64,000 nt of DNA from the NCBI RefSeq assembly GCF_905147365.1, contig NC_056420.1:12968001-13032000 (forward strand), given 5' to 3'. Source of the DNA: Aricia agestis (taxonomy: Eukaryota > Arthropoda > Insecta > Lepidoptera > Lycaenidae). The position numbers were made by a program, and so were the translations under genes. How positions within the stretch are numbered: the stretch's first letter is position 1; each line of letters starts with the position of its first letter. A model generated the notes under the pieces. It saw nothing but the letters and a program-made list of their open reading frames with translations, had not been told where the DNA came from and ran no database searches. Below, in pieces: positions 10,470-21,285 of this stretch.

Positions 10470-11790
10470 CGTCAAAAAACTGACGACATATTTCTTCGAT
10501 CCAAAAAATCGTCAAGAAACGCCATCAAACAGAATTCCGGAATAACCGAATTAATAATTATAAAACAACTGAACATTACAACAATATTTTCTGAAACCGC
10601 TACCTACAAAAAGAATTTAATCAAACCGCTAACGAACTCGAGAAAAAGGAAAACAATAATTTAAAGAATATAATTATACGGGACGATTTCCAACCCCGTT
10701 CGTACTGAATTAGGAATTCCAATTATTAACATTAAATAAATTATATTTTATTATTCTTTAACTGTCCCGAGTCTGTTTCGATCAAAATGTCCGATATCCC
10801 AGCTGATTTCGCCTGTGGGGAACAGTAAATTATTCGTCCCTTTTCTTTTCATCATTTTCTTTTTTAAAGGGTAAAAAAATGATTACCTACGTTTACTAAC
10901 TACATCGCTGCTTGATTATTAATATACCAAGTCCTAATAATTATTGTTATTAACGAAGAGTATATAGAGAATTAGAGACTGACTAAGAAAGATTTAATCA
11001 TAAGAACCTAATTTATAAAAGTAAGTAAAATTTTGAATATAATCTAGATGATAGTCATTAAAAACTTCATTTTCATAAAATGAGTGCAATATTTTAAACT
11101 TGAAACTGTCCCCTGTGCATTTTGTGAATACCCCTGAAACTTTTTGACGGAATAAATTGTAGTTTTTGCTACGATCCGAACGCTGGAATATGGTTTTCGT
11201 GCATCGAAACCTCGTCGGCGTTATTTGGAATATTGCAGAATTTGGAGGATTTTTCGAAAAAATCCTTTTACATTTATTCCTATAGATAAAAAAACGTTTA
11301 TATGGGAAAACGAAATCCTCAACTATTACTTAAATCAATACACGCTGAATATTCTACCGGAAGTTAATACGTACCTCGATCGTGGGAATTGCAGACACAG
11401 TAGATTTTCAATTGTTATGTGACAGCCGGGTGCCGCTTAGAGATTGATGGGTTAAAAAAAACAAAAAAAATATTTTTAAACGTCCGTTATTTGAGAAATC
11501 TAAAAACCTGTGTTAAAATAGCATGCTTGTTTCTCATAAAGAAAAAAATGAGAAAGACACAATATAGACAAATATAATAAGATCATCATGGATCATCATC
11601 TAAGAATTATTTTAATCTCAGACTAAAGCAGGTTGGCCAAAACCTGCAAAACCTGGTTTATTTTTGTGCGTCTAAAAGTGACTCTGAATGGATGAACTAT
11701 ATTCAGAGAAATTGTTTCGTATGCAAATTGTCGCCCACTTTATTTCATCGACTTTTGTCTAATTAAAGACATTCTTAATCTATGAACTAG
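10470..11790. other. No recognised feature
   Basis: Includes a 65-codon frame at 11225-11422 (plus), rich in Y, N, I and F as expected of A+T-rich non-coding DNA. I see no family motif and no convincing start. Confidence 0.4.
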
Positions 11791-11813
11791 ACATAACATG
11801 AACCGTCCATATA

Positions 11814-12073
11814 CAGTGTGTAACAAAAACAAGTGATAATACTTTAGGGTGTGTACATGTTCCTTGTAGAGAGTTCACTGTGAAAGTAGCAGCTTTGAAA
11901 GATGAAAATTTTTTTTCACTTTTGTATGGGGAAACTCGTGTCGCCCGGGCCCTTGCCCATACAAAAGTGAAAAAAAATTTTCATCTTTCAGAGCTGCCAC
12001 TTTCACAGTGAACTCCTCTACAAGGAACACGTACACACCCTAAAGTATTATCACTTGTTTTTGTTACATCCTG
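11814..12073. mobile_element. TA-MITE at the exact centre of a palindrome
   Basis: A 260-bp foldback with CAGTGTGTAAC / GTTACATCCTG ends and TA TSDs (11812-11813, 12074-12075). The flanks 11792-11813 and 12074-12095 are exact reverse complements (CATAACATGAACCGTCCATA plus TA). Removing the MITE and one TA leaves a perfect 42-bp palindrome. Confidence 0.85.
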
Positions 12074-12095
12074 TATATGGACGGTTCATGTTATG

Positions 12096-12517
12096 ATAAC
12101 CTATATAGGTTCACCATCTGCTTCCATTCTACACATTTTCATTACACAGAACCGCATACAGAACCCCATACACAAATTAAATTATTATCAAAATGTATTC
12201 ATTTATCAAGCGCGGAGTGATTTTAAAATTTAATAATGTCTCCGTTCGCGAGTATTCATTATGCGATCCACCCTCGTCGTTTTAAATAAGTCGACTGGAA
12301 ACTGAACAATTAATTAAGAACTCGTTATATGTGAACATTTTCCTCAAGCTCTAATATTATCAGAAGAAAAATATAATTTGCGAATATTTTAGAAGTATTT
12401 TCGATAAATTAATAACAAGGAGGTAAGTTATTGAAATAAAATTTTGCTTTATTGTATTTTTATATGCAGCAAGATTAATCTTATATCTTTAAACGAGCAA
12501 TTTTTGTATAATTATTA
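12096..12517. other. No recognised feature
   Basis: A+T-rich; no repeat family recognised. Confidence 0.35.
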
Positions 12518-12700
12518 ATATATTATATAATATATATAAATATAATTGGAATCTCGGAATCGGCTCCAACGATTTTCATGAAATTTTGTATATAAGGGGT
12601 TTCGGGGGCGATAAATCGATCTAGCTAGGAATCATTTTTAGAAAATGTCATTTTATTTGTGTTTTATAGAATACCGAGCGAATCTCGGCCAAATAGCTAG
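12518..12700 (+). mobile_element. HelB Helitron-like element
   Basis: The 3' end is a perfect hairpin (CCGAG, CGAAT, CTCGG), then CCAAATAG and CTAG before T. The upstream body includes CCAACGATTTTCATGAAATT and TATATAAGGGGTTTCGGGGG. The 5' boundary in the A+T run is uncertain. Confidence 0.6.
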
Positions 12701-13113
12701 TGGATAATTTAAGCCTAATTCGTGTCGAGTTAACCAGCTGAGCCAAACAGATCGTCGATTTTAATTCAAATATTATAGAAACACTATATTTTGTTATAAA
12801 TGAATAGCTTAGAAACCGAAAAAAATCTACCTTCTTAAAAAGTAGCCTAGATTACTCTGCGGATTGAGATCTTCTCTATCTTTTAATGTGTTATTTCTGT
12901 GGTATTTTTTATCAAAATCGATATAATAAAAGAACAGAACAATTTCCTTTTCATGATATTTAAAACCAACAAGTAATGTAACATTAAGTCAAGGTCTAAG
13001 GATACATTTTAAATCTGCTTCGCATAGACTGCAGACTAGGTAATAAAACCCTAGGTCAGGAGTTCTCAAACTTCTTTAATCTTAGCCCCACTTTAAAATG
13101 TACTATTTTCTTA

Positions 13114-13323
13114 TCCATACTAATATTATAAATGCGAAAGTGTGTCTGTCTATCTGTCTGTTACCTCTTCACACCCAAACCGCTGAACCGATTTTGCTGA
13201 AATTTGGTACCGAGATACTGTGAGTCCTGGGAAAGGACATAGGATACTTTTTGTCCCGGAAAAATGTACGGTTCCAGCACGATAAACGAGTTTTGGCGCA
13301 GCGGAGTTGCGGGCGTCATCTAG
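13114..13323 (+). mobile_element. HelA Helitron, full-length reference copy
   Basis: It begins TCCATACTAATATTATAAAT and ends with GCAGCGGAGTTGC (stem-loop), then GGGCGTCAT and CTAG, inserted between A and T. At 210 bp it is non-coding. It is the clearest copy for judging the degraded ones. Confidence 0.85.
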
Positions 13324-13327
13324 TAAC

Positions 13328-13508
13328 ATATAAATGCGAAATTATATTATGTTCTACCTCTTTATTCTTAGACAATTTGAATGAAATCTAAAAAAAGATA
13401 CTTTAGAGACACACTTCACGATAGTATATTTTATTCCCAAACAGAATATTATTGTTCCTATACGCTAAACGAATTACTAGTCAACGCAGTTGCAGGAAGC
13501 ATTTAGTT
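13328..13508 (+). mobile_element. HelA, old degenerate copy in tandem with the previous one
   Basis: ATAAATGCGAAATTATATT matches the head. CTATACGCTAAACGAATTACT then GCAGTTGCAGGAAGCATTTAG matches the 3' end, with many substitutions. The contrast with the well kept neighbour indicates two different ages. Confidence 0.55.
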
Positions 13509-14211
13509 AGACGTGAATAATTTCTAATAAAAATAAGTTAAGTTAACGAAGTCAAATATGAACACCCCCATATTAATAATATAAGTAATTTCTTTAATTA
13601 AAAACCTATTTGATGATAACTTACTTTATACTATTAAATATTATTAAATGTTATATATGCACAACTTATATCATTAAACAGAAAAGAAAAACCTATTTAC
13701 CCTAACTTTTAACTTATTTTGTTTGCGATGCCCTTGCTGCCTTTGGCATCCGGGGGCGTCGCGGTGCACTTTGGGAACAGCTGTAGGTTTTGTGTGTCGG
13801 CTGTAAACAAGACGGCGAGGCCGAGAGCGGCGGAAGCCACAACATCGTGCGGAGTTACGAAAAGTGGATACGCTGGTAATTTTATAAAATCTTTTATTAG
13901 GTTACGTGGGCGAGAATGAGAGATGCATTTTAATTTTTAGCATTTTATTTCTTAGAAGAAATACTTCATAAAAGGATCATGGAATTTTTGATTATGAATT
14001 TAAAAACGAAAATTCGATTTGCTGGGCTTTAGAGCAGGGAAAAGAAATATAGAAACTTATGCCTCATTTTAGAGCAGTCCGGAAAAAACACTATTGATAT
14101 AAAATCAATAATAATTCTATCATTAAACATTCGTACATAACAGTACCTACGCGTATAACAGTACCAAATAACGAATAATAAGAGTATAGAATACTGTGTG
14201 AAATAAACATG

Positions 14212-14293
14212 ATACAGCCTGGAGACAGACAGACAAAGAAGTCTTATTAATAGGGTCTCGTTTTTATCCTTTGGGTATGGAACCCTAAAAATT
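14212..14293 (+). mobile_element. Rep-G fragment
   Basis: TACAGCCTGGAGACAGACAG followed by AATAGGGTCTCG, TTTGGGTATGGAACCCTAAA. This is the 3' portion of the repeat seen at 29243, 30398 and 46738. Confidence 0.65.
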
Positions 14294-14424
14294 ACGGTAA
14301 GATTGTACAATTTTATATACCTTTCATATTTTGTCACATTTATATCCAACCTAAATTTAACCTACACAAATTTCAATTTAGAATAAACTGTATCTGTCTA
14401 TTCAAACTCCTCCTCTCTATCTAC

Positions 14425-14550
14425 ATCCGGTGTGGGGTCCGGCGTAATTACGTCACATCCGGCCGCCGACTGCCGGCCACAATTTGCCGCTAATAAATCC
14501 CCCGGCTCGGCCGATACTCCGCCATTACGTACCGCCTTGTACGGTAGTCT
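14425..14550. other. GC-rich patch
   Basis: An abrupt GC-rich stretch (GGTGTGGGGTCCGGCG, CCGGCCGCCGACTGCCGGCC) with a CRE-like ATTACGTCAC. The frame at 14432-14650 shows no motif. It could be an eroded element or a conserved non-coding piece. Confidence 0.3.
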
Positions 14551-14626
14551 ATATCCATCCATTCATATAAATACTTCACTTATAATAGCACCGATTTTGA
14601 TGTTGGTGGATGTTGGATTTTACTCA

Positions 14627-14753
14627 GGGCCGGATTCATATTTTTTATGAGGATAGGCCACTTTTACTTTGCAGCCCCTTTATACGAACTCTGCCGCCAT
14701 CCTAAGACGCTCCCATAGGCCATGGCCTATATTGCCTATAAATAAATCTAGAG
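14627..14753. mobile_element. hAT-like MITE fragment
   Basis: It starts CAGGGCCGGATTCA, a common hAT-type terminus, and continues with GGATAGGCCAC and GGCCATGGCCTATATTGCC. The right end has decayed. Confidence 0.4.
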
Positions 14754-14763
14754 CTTATTCTAC

Positions 14764-14806
14764 TAGTCAAGTTGAATTCGATAGCTTCGAATACAACTTG
14801 ACTAGA
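14764..14806. repeat. Palindrome related to 2493-2584
   Basis: AGTCAAGTTGAATTCG...CGAATACAACTTGACT: same core words as the nested palindrome at 2.5 kb, with a shortened centre. Confidence 0.55.
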
Positions 14807-14809
14807 GGC

Positions 14810-15985
14810 TCCAACATCCAGCGAAATATTAATAAATTAAAGACAGATAATATAGGGATAGTGGAAAAAATTTTTTTTTTCGGGGATAAAATTCTCGACC
14901 TCTGATTATAATATTATATGGAATCCAACTCGCTACGGGACCAGGGAGGCGTTTTCTGAACTTTAAAAACCACTCAATCTGCAATAATAATTAGTCTTGA
15001 ATGCATTAATCATAATATACTATATTGGCTCTAACAAAGAATCCAAGTCAATATAATTTTGTAATATAATATTATGTAGAGCGTCTTTTCGTTGTGCAGA
15101 AATCAAGTACTTTTTTTTTTGCTATCCTTTGCCCTTTCCTAAAACTCCCGGGACGCTCAAGTTTCTCATACCCATCTAGCTCAGTTCGATGGTTTAACCG
15201 TGAAAAGGTAACAGATATATAATAGATATATTATACATCAGACAGAAATTATAGTTACTGATACATAATACATAATATCGTAATAGCATAATCGGTTAAT
15301 GTGAACACTGCCTATCCACCATTACAGTCATTGATTAAGGACGCTATCACAAAAATTATGACAAAAATTAGCAGGTCAGTACGAATATCGACGTTAATGA
15401 CATTAAAATAACATTCAATATCAGCGCGCCTTGTACAGTGGCGGTTACGACGCTCGCCGCTTTCTTGATAGGGCGAAAATGTATGAAGAAATTTGAGACC
15501 GTTTCTTATTTTACTTATAAATGGAAATGTTATTTATTTTTATATAATTATTTTATATTTATTTTCCTTAGTTTAGCTGTAATGGTACCTAATCAAACCC
15601 CATTTTTTAATCTTTTGCGATTATTTTGATGGTTAAAACGTATTTGTTGTGAAAATTTTGTATGCGGCTATAACATTTTTATGGTATAGACGTGGAGATG
15701 AATATATTATCTTTCATTTGAAACCAAAATATCCTCGCAGTGCGACTCCTATTTCTTTAAAATGGTACCTAAAAATCACCGATATTTGTGAAAAAATGTG
15801 ATAACGCCCTTAAGAGGGCAGATAAAGCATAAAAATTAAATATTAAAATATCGACTCAGTTGAATGCACCGTTTTGAAAAGAAATGAAATGAAATTTAGA
15901 TGCATCTTTATCATTTTTTCTATAGAGAAAAATTTAGATGCACCTTTATAATTTTGTCTATAAAGAAAAGTGAGATTTTTTTTAA
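14810..15985. other. No recognised feature
   Basis: A+T-rich. Contains T runs at 14871-14880 and 15111-15120 and duplicated words near 15890-15960 (AAATTTAGATGCA twice, 52 bp apart). Confidence 0.35.
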
Positions 15986-15989
15986 ATAT

Positions 15990-16137
15990 ATCGTGTTTTT
16001 GCTAGTACAGACCTTTGCAAAATATATAATGTAGTATCTATGTTAAAAAATGAAACAAATCGTAGCTTATTACTACGTATTATTGTCAAGTATAAAAATG
16101 AATTATAAGATCATCAATTTTGCTTTAGTCGCCCCCT
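15990..16137 (-). repeat. Interspersed repeat shared with 45196-45293
   Basis: The minus strand reads TAAGGGGGCGACTAAAGC, then TTATAATTCATTTTTATACTT, then AACATAGATACTAC. The plus strand at 45196-45293 has the same words in the same order. Class unknown. Confidence 0.6.
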
Positions 16138-16139
16138 TA

Positions 16140-17010
16140 AGGAACTAGGTAAAGCGAAATTAATAATGTTATTAAACTCTATATACTAAAGAGCAACAGA
16201 AATTCCAGGAATCACTTCTATTAATTATTGTTAACAAAGTGCTTTCAACAATTTGTATAATCAGTACTTTACAACTATTAGCGAAGCTTTAAAGTTGCTT
16301 AAAGCTTCCCCAGCTGTTCTCAAACTTTCCATTTCAGGTGAAGTTCTATTCACCTTAGCCACATGTTCGGAACGTAAGCGGTTTTCTATTTGCGGATTGA
16401 ACACTTGTAGAGATCCAAACTGCTTGACAAACTTGTTGGTTTGAGTAAAAATAATGTGCCGATGCCGTAATGTTTAATACACAATACACATCCTTGTATT
16501 TTCTTAAACCTTTTGAAAAGGTATAAGGGAAGTTTAGAAAAATTTCAATTACAATAAACATAATATGACATAATAATAGTTTATTAAAATAATAATACAT
16601 TTAAATAAATTTATGCAAATACTTTTAAAAAAGTTTGGGTTTTGGTGACGTGTGCATAACGTGTGTATATTTTTGAATATAAGTTTATATTATTTTTGTG
16701 TCGAAAGCGTGACATTATTCAATATAACAAAGCAAGTTTCCGTTCAGTGAGAGAAATTCACTGACTGTACATAAGTAGGTATACTAGGTCTTACATGATT
16801 TACAAGTCTAGAATTACTCCCCAGGCCCCAGGTTTTTCGTGTATGTAATCTTGTGACGGTGCCGGACATGAATAAGGTAGGTACACGCATTTGAGATATG
16901 AGGACGCAATGCGGTAAGTCTGAGGCAATTCTGATTAATATTATCTGGAATATCTATTCCATGAATTGATGAATAACTATCTAGTTATTCAAAAATTTAT
17001 TTATGGAAAA
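16140..17010. other. No recognised feature
   Basis: Small open frames (16253-16444 plus, 16355-16600 minus) overlap on opposite strands and match no family I know. Confidence 0.35.
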
Positions 17011-17011
17011 T

Positions 17012-17177
17012 GATGTCTAGGTATCCGTCTGTTACATCTTAACGCCCAAACCGCTGAACTGATTTTGCTGAAATTTGATATGAGGATACCTTGAGTCACG
17101 GGAAAGGACAAATAATACTTTTCATCCCGGCAAAACGTACGGTTCCCGCGCGATAACCAAATTTTGGCGTCATCTAG
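17012..17177 (+). mobile_element. HelA, 5'-eroded copy
   Basis: CGCCCAAACCGCTGAACTG, GAAATTTGATATGAGG and GGTTCCCGCGCGATAACC are present and it ends GGCGTCATCTAG. The hairpin segment before the end is deleted. Confidence 0.65.
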
Positions 17178-17368
17178 TTCTATCATAATATTTTTAGGGG
17201 TGGAATTCGTTGAATAAAATTGATTTACGACAATTCCTTGTCTACTCCTATATTACAATATCTGTGAGTATGTCGGTATGTAATTTTTTAGTAATAAAAA
17301 TATAACAGCTACAGGCTTGGCAGAGTCACACACAATATACTTCTCCATTAAATGATTTTGCCCGCTAA

Positions 17369-17494
17369 GGGCCTGTTTCACCACTTTCTCATAAAGTGCC
17401 TAATAGGCTATTCACAACTTTTTTGACAGATTCTCCATACTTGATCTGTCAAGTTAATTGGTGGATAGCCTTATCAGGAAGTAGTGAAAGGCCC
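17369..17494. mobile_element. Harbinger-like (Tourist-type) MITE, 126 bp
   Basis: TIR GGGCCTGTTTCACCAC / GTAGTGAAAGGCCC, with TAA on both sides (17366-17368, 17495-17497). A 3-bp TWA duplication and G-rich ends fit PIF/Harbinger. A sibling lies at 36302-36439. Confidence 0.75.
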
Positions 17495-17904
17495 TAAATA
17501 TTACAATATTGATTTTGGTAGAGAGATACTCTTATAGTTTTATAGTTTCAAAATTAAAAAGATGGATGGCTGAAATTCGGTATGACTTTGAGTTTTAGAG
17601 AAAAATACACGTTTGCGACGTAAATGAATTTCCGAGCAGCAAAGTTGTGGTAACATGTAGTAATCTATTTAAGATTAACGTGACAGAATGTATCCGTTGT
17701 GGAAGCTGTATGTTTCTGCCAATTACGCTTGATTACACCCCAATCTGTCTTGTGGGAGACATCTAAGATTACTATGACGCCCGAAAAACGTTTAGTTTTC
17801 TCTTTGAAGGCTTTGACGAGGCTGCGGTGAGAAAATATTTGTTACGTGCAGCGACCACATGGTTACGTGTAAAGTTTTGATAATTTGATCCAACATAGAA
17901 TACT

Positions 17905-18052
17905 TGGTGACGGCCGCAACTCGGTAGTGCCAAAATTCGTTCATCGCGCGAGAAACGCACATTTTGTCGAGATAACAAAAATATCATGTCCTTTTCCGGA
18001 ACTCAAAGTATATCCATACCAAATTTTAGTAGAATCAGTTCAGTGAAGATAT
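17905..18052 (-). mobile_element. HelA, partial copy
   Basis: CGGCCGCAACTCGGTAGTGCC is a damaged 3' hairpin region. AAATTCGTTCATCGCGCGAG and GGAACTCAAAGTATATCCAT follow. The head is missing after 18052. Confidence 0.6.
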
Positions 18053-18139
18053 AGTATCAATCTCACAAATTTTCGCCTTTAAAATAATAGTGCAACTAGC
18101 AGATCTTGCAAACCTTGTGTACACGGCTTTGCTGTTTAA

Positions 18140-18573
18140 GGTGACGCCGCGTTAAAGTAAAAATCGTTTTGGATATTATGTTTTAGATCGCTTGTTTTGT
18201 TGTTGTTGAAAAGAAGAAATGGAACAGCAAGAAATGGAAAGGGCGTAAGCGACAAAATGGTTTTTGTTGCGTAATTTAAAAACCATAAATATAATTCAAG
18301 CTATGGGCAAATTATAGTGTATGTTTGAACTAATCTATGTACAAATTTTAGAGGCTTAAATCACTCTCCTCTGTTGGCAAAATTAGAATCCCTCTTATTA
18401 TAGAGGTCTTTTGATTAATTTTTCTGTGCTATAAAAGTTGACTAATCGTAATAAGCTATGGGTAATTCAAATATAAGGACATGATGAATACTGACAATGA
18501 ACATTAATTTCTTAGCTTTAGCCATTGTTGAGAAAAATCGATATCGCTGCAGCCAAATTATCAAGGCGTCACC
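18140..18573. mobile_element. TTAA-MITE, copy 2
   Basis: GGTGACGCCGCGTTAAAG to ATCAAGGCGTCACC, with TTAA at 18136-18139 and 18574-18577. The internal words GAGAAAAATCGATATCGCTG and CTATGGGCAAATTATAG are shared with copies 1 and 3. There is no transposase frame. Confidence 0.8.
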
Positions 18574-18679
18574 TTAAGGCGTGTCAAGTTCCTCGAGAGC
18601 ATTGTTGTTTACAAGTTGTTACGCTGATCGCAGGAACCTCAATAGGCGCGATTCAGGATTGAGTGCTCTTTTCGCGTAA

Positions 18680-18874
18680 TGGCGGCTCTCGACATAGGCG
18701 AACGCGTTGGCCAACGCGTCTGCAGATGCGTTGGCCCAATGTGTAGAACGGGTGTTCGCGCGTTGGCCGTAGGTATTTAGACGTTGGCCAACGCGCGAAC
18801 GCCCGTTCTACACATTGGGCCAACGCGTCTGCAGACGCGTTAGCCAACGCGTTCGCCTATGTCGAGAGCCGCCA
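18680..18874. mobile_element. GC-rich foldback MITE with ~90-bp arms
   Basis: TGGCGGCTCTCGACATAGGC at the left and its reverse complement at the right, with TAA at 18677-18679 and 18875-18877. The arms are almost perfectly complementary around a short centre (TAGGTATTTAGA) and rich in GCGTTGGCCAACGCG repeats. TSD size suggests a Harbinger-like element. The near-identity of the arms implies a recent origin or gene conversion. Confidence 0.75.
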
Positions 18875-19033
18875 TAACATAATATAATATTACTAGACTT
18901 TCCATGCGGCTTCGCCCGCGTAAATCAGGAATTTCACGGACAAATAACCCCACAAAAACAGCCTATGATTCTTCACGTCTCGTACTTTTTATCTACATGC
19001 CTGCCAATACATATTATAACATAATATATTACA

Positions 19034-19395
19034 CGCCTCCGTGGTCTAGTGGTATAGAGCGCGGCTCTTGACTCGGAGGACGTGGGTTCGATTCCCGCGT
19101 TGGAAACATGTTACTTCCAAGTTTGGTTAGGACAATGCAGGCTGATCACCTGATTGTCTGACCAGTAAGATGATCCATGCGTCGGATGGGCATGTAAAAA
19201 GTCGGTCCTGCGCCTGATCTCTCGCCAGTCGTCTCGGTCTTCCGTCCCATTGGGTTATGAGAGTAAAGGAATAGAGAGTGTTCTTGTGTACTGCGCACAC
19301 ACTTGGGCAGTATAAAATTACTCCTGCGTAGCTGGCCTGGTTTCAATGAAACCGGCCACCGTCACCGAAACCGGTGTGGGAGCCATTATTATTAT
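19034..19395 (+). mobile_element. SINE-T1, tRNA-derived SINE
   Basis: The head GCCTCCGTGGTCTAGTGG has a pol III A box, and GTGGGTTCGATTCCC a good B box 35-40 bases on, as in a tRNA gene. The expected acceptor pairing is missing (the head GCCTCCG would need CGGAGGC, but CGTTGGA is present), so I do not call a functional tRNA. A ~270-bp unrelated body follows (GATCACCTGATTGTCTG, CCGGCCACCGTCACC), then an (ATT)n tail. A fragment of the body lies at 31133-31203. Confidence 0.8.
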
Positions 19396-19650
19396 TATAT
19401 ATTATGTTAGATGAAACGCGTTTTGATTGGTCAAAACTCCAAAAAGTCGTTTGTCGTTTCATTCATGCTTAAGAGACTATTATTACGTTAATTTTATGTA
19501 AAATACGTAATATGATGGAGATGTACCTAATCCATTTGGTCCTATCTATGTTTTACAATTTAGATACGACCTACCTGGCATCAGTCCACCTGGCTTATGT
19601 GAACCATAGACTAAGCTATTATAGATATGCCAAATATTTAAAATCTCTAA

Positions 19651-19811
19651 CGGCCGTTCCCAATATTTGATCTATCTCTGGATTTTCCCTACTACAGATA
19701 GGAATAGCTCACAATTGACATAAAATATAATATGTCTCTAATGTCTAATGTGAGCTTTTCCTATCTCTAGTAGGGCAAAACCAGAGATAGATCAAATATT
19801 GGGATCGGCCG
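19651..19811. mobile_element. Harbinger-like palindromic MITE, 161 bp
   Basis: TIR CGGCCGTTCCCAATATTTG with its near-complement at the right end, inner arms GATAGGAATAGCTCACA / TGTGAGCTTTTCCTATC, and TAA on both sides (19648-19650, 19812-19814). The central part recurs at 32711-32790. Confidence 0.75.
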
Positions 19812-19883
19812 TAAGACGGAGAACACTATGGGCTTAAAGTGCACAAAACAAAGATCCGTAAAGTTTACTTTTCAGATACCTTG

Positions 19884-20263
19884 ACGTGGGAGAGCCATGC
19901 TTCGGCACGAATGGGCCGGCTCGACCGGAGAGATACCACGTCCTCACAGAAAACCGGCGTGAAACAGCGCTTCCGCTGTGTTTCGCCGAGTAAGTGAGTT
20001 TACCGGAGGCCCAATCCCCTACCCTTTTCCTATCCCTACCCTCCCCTATTTCCTTCCGTACCCTCTCCTATTCCCTTCCGTACCCACCCCTATTCCCTTC
20101 CGTATCCTCCCCTATTACCTTCCCTACCCTCCCCTATTACCCTTTAGAAGGCCGGCAACGCACCTGCAGCTTTTCTGATGCTGCGAGTGTCCATGGGCGA
20201 CGGAAGTTGCTTTCCATCAGGTGACCCGTTTGCTCGTTTGCCCCCTTATTTCATAAAAAAAAA
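19884..20263 (+). mobile_element. SINE-1, full-length plus-strand copy
   Basis: Head CGTGGGAGAGCCATGCTTC, GAGCC-like core, GTGAAACAGCGCTTCCGCTG, a variable CCCTACCC/CCTATT tract of about 120 bases, then AAGGCCGGCAACGCACCTGC, GAAGTTGCTTTCCATCAGG, GCTCGTTTGCCCCC and an A tail. The end from GGCCGGCAACG onward is shared with a LINE-like coding remnant at 46104-46310, so a LINE partner may supply the tail. The open frames here come from the C-rich tract. Confidence 0.75.
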
Positions 20264-20279
20264 CCTAAATATCGAATGA

Positions 20280-20535
20280 TGTTCGGACATTACTCATTAC
20301 AATTTGGCTGTCTCCCGCTTTCCTCGGGGAGGGAAATTGGATATCTCCTACTCCTCCTACCTTTCTTCTGATTAATTTCGTTGCGGGTCCCAAGACAGAT
20401 TTAGCTTGTTCCTCGGGCTCCCTGAGATCATATCAAAGGTTTTCATGGTTGGTTACCACTGTTGATCCTGGCGACACAGGAGTTGCAGTGGTGGGAATGT
20501 GTGGTGGGCCTTTTGCCCGTTAAAAAAATAAAATC
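20280..20535 (+). mobile_element. Probable non-LTR retrotransposon 3' fragment
   Basis: CTCGGGCTCCCTGAGATC, CTGGCGACACAGGAGTTGC and GGTGGGCCTTTTGCCCG lead into an A-rich tail. This looks like a LINE 3' end, but no coding motif survives to assign a clade. Confidence 0.4.
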
Positions 20536-20539
20536 AAAT

Positions 20540-20956
20540 GTATAACTAAAGATGACGTATTTTTTCATATATAACACAGATAGTAGTGTATTACAAAGTA
20601 TTTTATGTTAGAGGCTATTATTTTTCAGAAAAGAATGAGTGGCTCCCATAATTGGGAACTTTTAAGTACTTACAGAGTTGTGGAAAATATCTAATAATAG
20701 AGATAATATGGTAGAAGTAACGAAAATTATAGTTTTTGGTATTATTTCGTTTTACTACCAAAAAATCCAATCAATATTTGAATTATTGGTATTACACAAT
20801 ATTGCACGTTATTGGTCATATCAAATACAATCCAAGCCGTTTGATTACCTGATGACAACAATGTCCCACGTCATTCGATCATGCATATCGATGTAAACTC
20901 GATCCAGTCGGCGAATTGGGTCAAACTTTAAAAGTAAAATACCATCCCTTATTTAT
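20540..20956. other. No recognised feature
   Basis: A+T-rich; the frame at 20678-20896 is not recognisable. Confidence 0.35.
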
Positions 20957-21285
20957 ACGTGGGAGAGCCATGCTTCGGCACGAATGGGCCGGCTCGACCG
21001 GATAAATACCACGTTCTCACAGAAAACCGGCGTGAAACAGCGCTTGCGCTGTGTTTCGCCGAGTCAGTGAGTTTACCGGAGGCCCAATCCCCTACCCTAT
21101 TCCCTTTCCTACCCTCCCCTACTCCCTTCCCTTCCCTACCCTCCCCTATTACCCTATTCCCTCTTAAAAGGCCGGCAACGCACATGCAGCTCTTCTGATG
21201 CTGCGAGTGTCCATGGGCGACGGAAGTTGCTTTCCATCAGGTGACCCGTTTGCTCGTTTGCCCCCTTATTTCATAAAAAAAAAAA
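20957..21285 (+). mobile_element. SINE-1, full-length plus-strand copy
   Basis: Same order of blocks as at 19884, but with a shorter CCCTACCC/CCTATTCCC tract (about 80 bases). The tail is CTTATTTCATAAAAAAA. Apart from the tract the two copies are very similar by eye. Confidence 0.8.

Larger units (their letters stand above)
13066..13785. mobile_element. hAT-like MITE remnant split by Helitrons
   Basis: The left piece CAGGAGTTCTCAAACTTC and the right piece GTGCACTTTGGGAACAGCTG resemble the two hAT ends (CAGGGGTTCTCAA type). Two HelA copies (13114-13323 and 13328-13508) lie between them. No clean 8-bp TSD survives. Confidence 0.45.

Noticed and set aside
11225..11422. 65-codon plus-strand frame
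   Set aside because: Composition as expected from A+T-rich DNA; no family resemblance, no splice or promoter context.
19034..19106. Functional tRNA gene
   Set aside because: A and B boxes are good, but the acceptor stem does not pair and the sequence continues into a SINE body with an (ATT)n tail.
20949..21198. Open frames on both strands near 21 kb and the matching one at 24-227
   Set aside because: They are translations of the SINE-1 head and its CCCTACCC tract.
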